Shown one piece after another: positions 4,825 to 5,385 of a stretch of DNA of 5,385 bases. Location: positions 1 through 5,385 of the forward strand of contig JAQSDT010000220.1 of NCBI GenBank assembly GCA_029946075.1, given 5' to 3'. Position 1 is the stretch's first letter. Each line of letters starts with the position of its first letter. A program made the position numbers and the translations under genes. The notes under the pieces are model-generated. The model saw only the letters and a list, made by a program, of their open reading frames with translations. It made no database searches and had not been told where the DNA came from. Origin of the DNA: a bacterium (GTDB lineage: Bacteria > Pseudomonadota > Alphaproteobacteria > Rhizobiales > Xanthobacteraceae).

Positions 4825-5385
4825 GTGTCTATCGAGCGGTTCCTGAAGCAGCGTGCCGTCGATCTGATGATGGACGGGACCTATGTGCTTCCGAACTGGT
4901 ACGATCCCGAGGGAAGGCTGCGCACCTTTTCCTGCCGCGCCACGCGCGTTTCCCCGTTCCGGATGATGGTCGAGGCGCCCGTGGTCGGAAAGGTCGGCGA
5001 CAGCCTCACCTCCTACTTCCGCGACTTCGGCAATTTCGAGGGAACGATCAGCGATACGACCAATCGGGGACTGCTGCTCGAACTCGAGATGACACGCGAG
5101 ATGCGCGCCAGACTGGCGGAAAAGCTGATCTGGCTGGAGAAGAAGACCAAGGATCCCTGCAGCATCAGCGACGCGCGCAAACATCCGCGCTTCGTGCCGA
5201 AATCCTCGCAGTCGACGCTGACGCTCGCCGACGGCAGCATTCATGCCTGCATCATCCTCGACGTCTCGCTGTCAGGCGTAGCGGTGGTCGCCGAAATGCA
5301 GCCGCCGGTCGGAACCCCGCTTGCGGTCGGCGCCTGCGTCGGGCGCGTCGTCCGGCTGTTTCCGGAAGGGTTCGCCATCAAGTTC
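4825..5385 (+). CDS. PilZ-domain protein, probable c-di-GMP receptor (3' end beyond window)
   Basis: Cytoplasmic signalling protein; 187 codons are visible and the frame is open at the right edge. The C-terminal PilZ domain (about 117-187) carries both c-di-GMP binding signatures: Arg118-x3-Arg122 in ARKHPRF and the D-x-S-x2-G motif in DVSLSGVAV (146-154). It is followed by barrel strands up to LFPEGFAIKF. The N-terminal half (about 33-103) looks like a second, degenerate PilZ-like barrel: FSCRATRVSPFRMMVEAP, then VGDSLTSYFRDFGNFEGTI, then a helix ending KLIWL. It has no R-x3-R motif. No enzymatic or membrane segment is seen, so it probably acts through a protein partner in motility, exopolysaccharide or surface control, as PilZ proteins generally do. 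It starts at a GTG with GAGGG upstream and follows gstA behind a terminator, so it is probably transcribed on its own. The last residues and any C-terminal extension are outside the window. Confidence 0.85.
   Translation, partial: MSIERFLKQRAVDLMMDGTYVLPNWYDPEGRLRTFSCRATRVSPFRMMVEAPVVGKVGDSLTSYFRDFGNFEGTISDTTNRGLLLELEMTREMRARLAEKLIWLEKKTKDPCSISDARKHPRFVPKSSQSTLTLADGSIHACIILDVSLSGVAVVAEMQPPVGTPLAVGACVGRVVRLFPEGFAIKF

Noticed and set aside
4750..5244. Minus-strand open frame of 164 codons opposite the PilZ gene
   Set aside because: The plus strand encodes a protein with both PilZ motifs and a ribosome site; the antisense product resembles nothing.

Overview
The window looks like chromosomal DNA from a high-GC alphaproteobacterium, most likely of the Bradyrhizobium/Rhodopseudomonas/Afipia group. 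This rests on the GC-rich third codon positions and on the gene families present: a plant-like glutamate-cysteine ligase, a GstA-type glutathione transferase, and small PAN-domain and PilZ proteins. The taxon is an inference from family resemblance, not from a marker gene. There is no insertion sequence, phage gene, CRISPR array, tRNA or rRNA.

Left part, minus strand (1-1677). Reading leftwards in the direction of transcription, there is a small exported protein with two PAN/apple domains, then an exported thioredoxin-like protein (active site CPTC), then a CcdA/DsbD-type membrane electron transporter that runs off the left edge. The thioredoxin and CcdA genes are 9 nt apart and form a pair typical of envelope thiol reduction: CcdA carries electrons across the inner membrane and the thioredoxin-like protein receives them. 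The cysteine-rich PAN protein lies directly upstream.

Middle part (1789-4483). A minus-strand glutamate-cysteine ligase (gshA, first step of glutathione synthesis) lies downstream of a minus-strand MarR-family regulator. The regulator is divergent from a plus-strand beta-class glutathione S-transferase (gstA). The 124-bp gap between marR and gstA is the richest regulatory segment of the window. It holds two ATGCA-N2-TGCAT palindromes in mirror orientation, an abutting 17-bp palindrome TTAGTG-N5-CACTAA, and promoter-like elements for both directions overlapping them. The simplest reading is that the MarR protein represses itself and gstA, so that glutathione supply and use lie side by side under a local switch.

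Right part (4484-5385). After gstA comes a probable intrinsic terminator, then an AT-richer gap with several small dyads and no gene. A plus-strand PilZ-domain protein (probable c-di-GMP receptor) follows, starting at a GTG with a good ribosome binding site and running off the right edge.

Most of the window is ordinary core metabolism and regulation. I saw no convincing undescribed multi-gene system. The points most worth a second look are the operator cluster, the thioredoxin with Ser in place of the usual cis-proline, the in-frame trx/ccdA junction, and the PAN protein beside a thiol-reduction pair.
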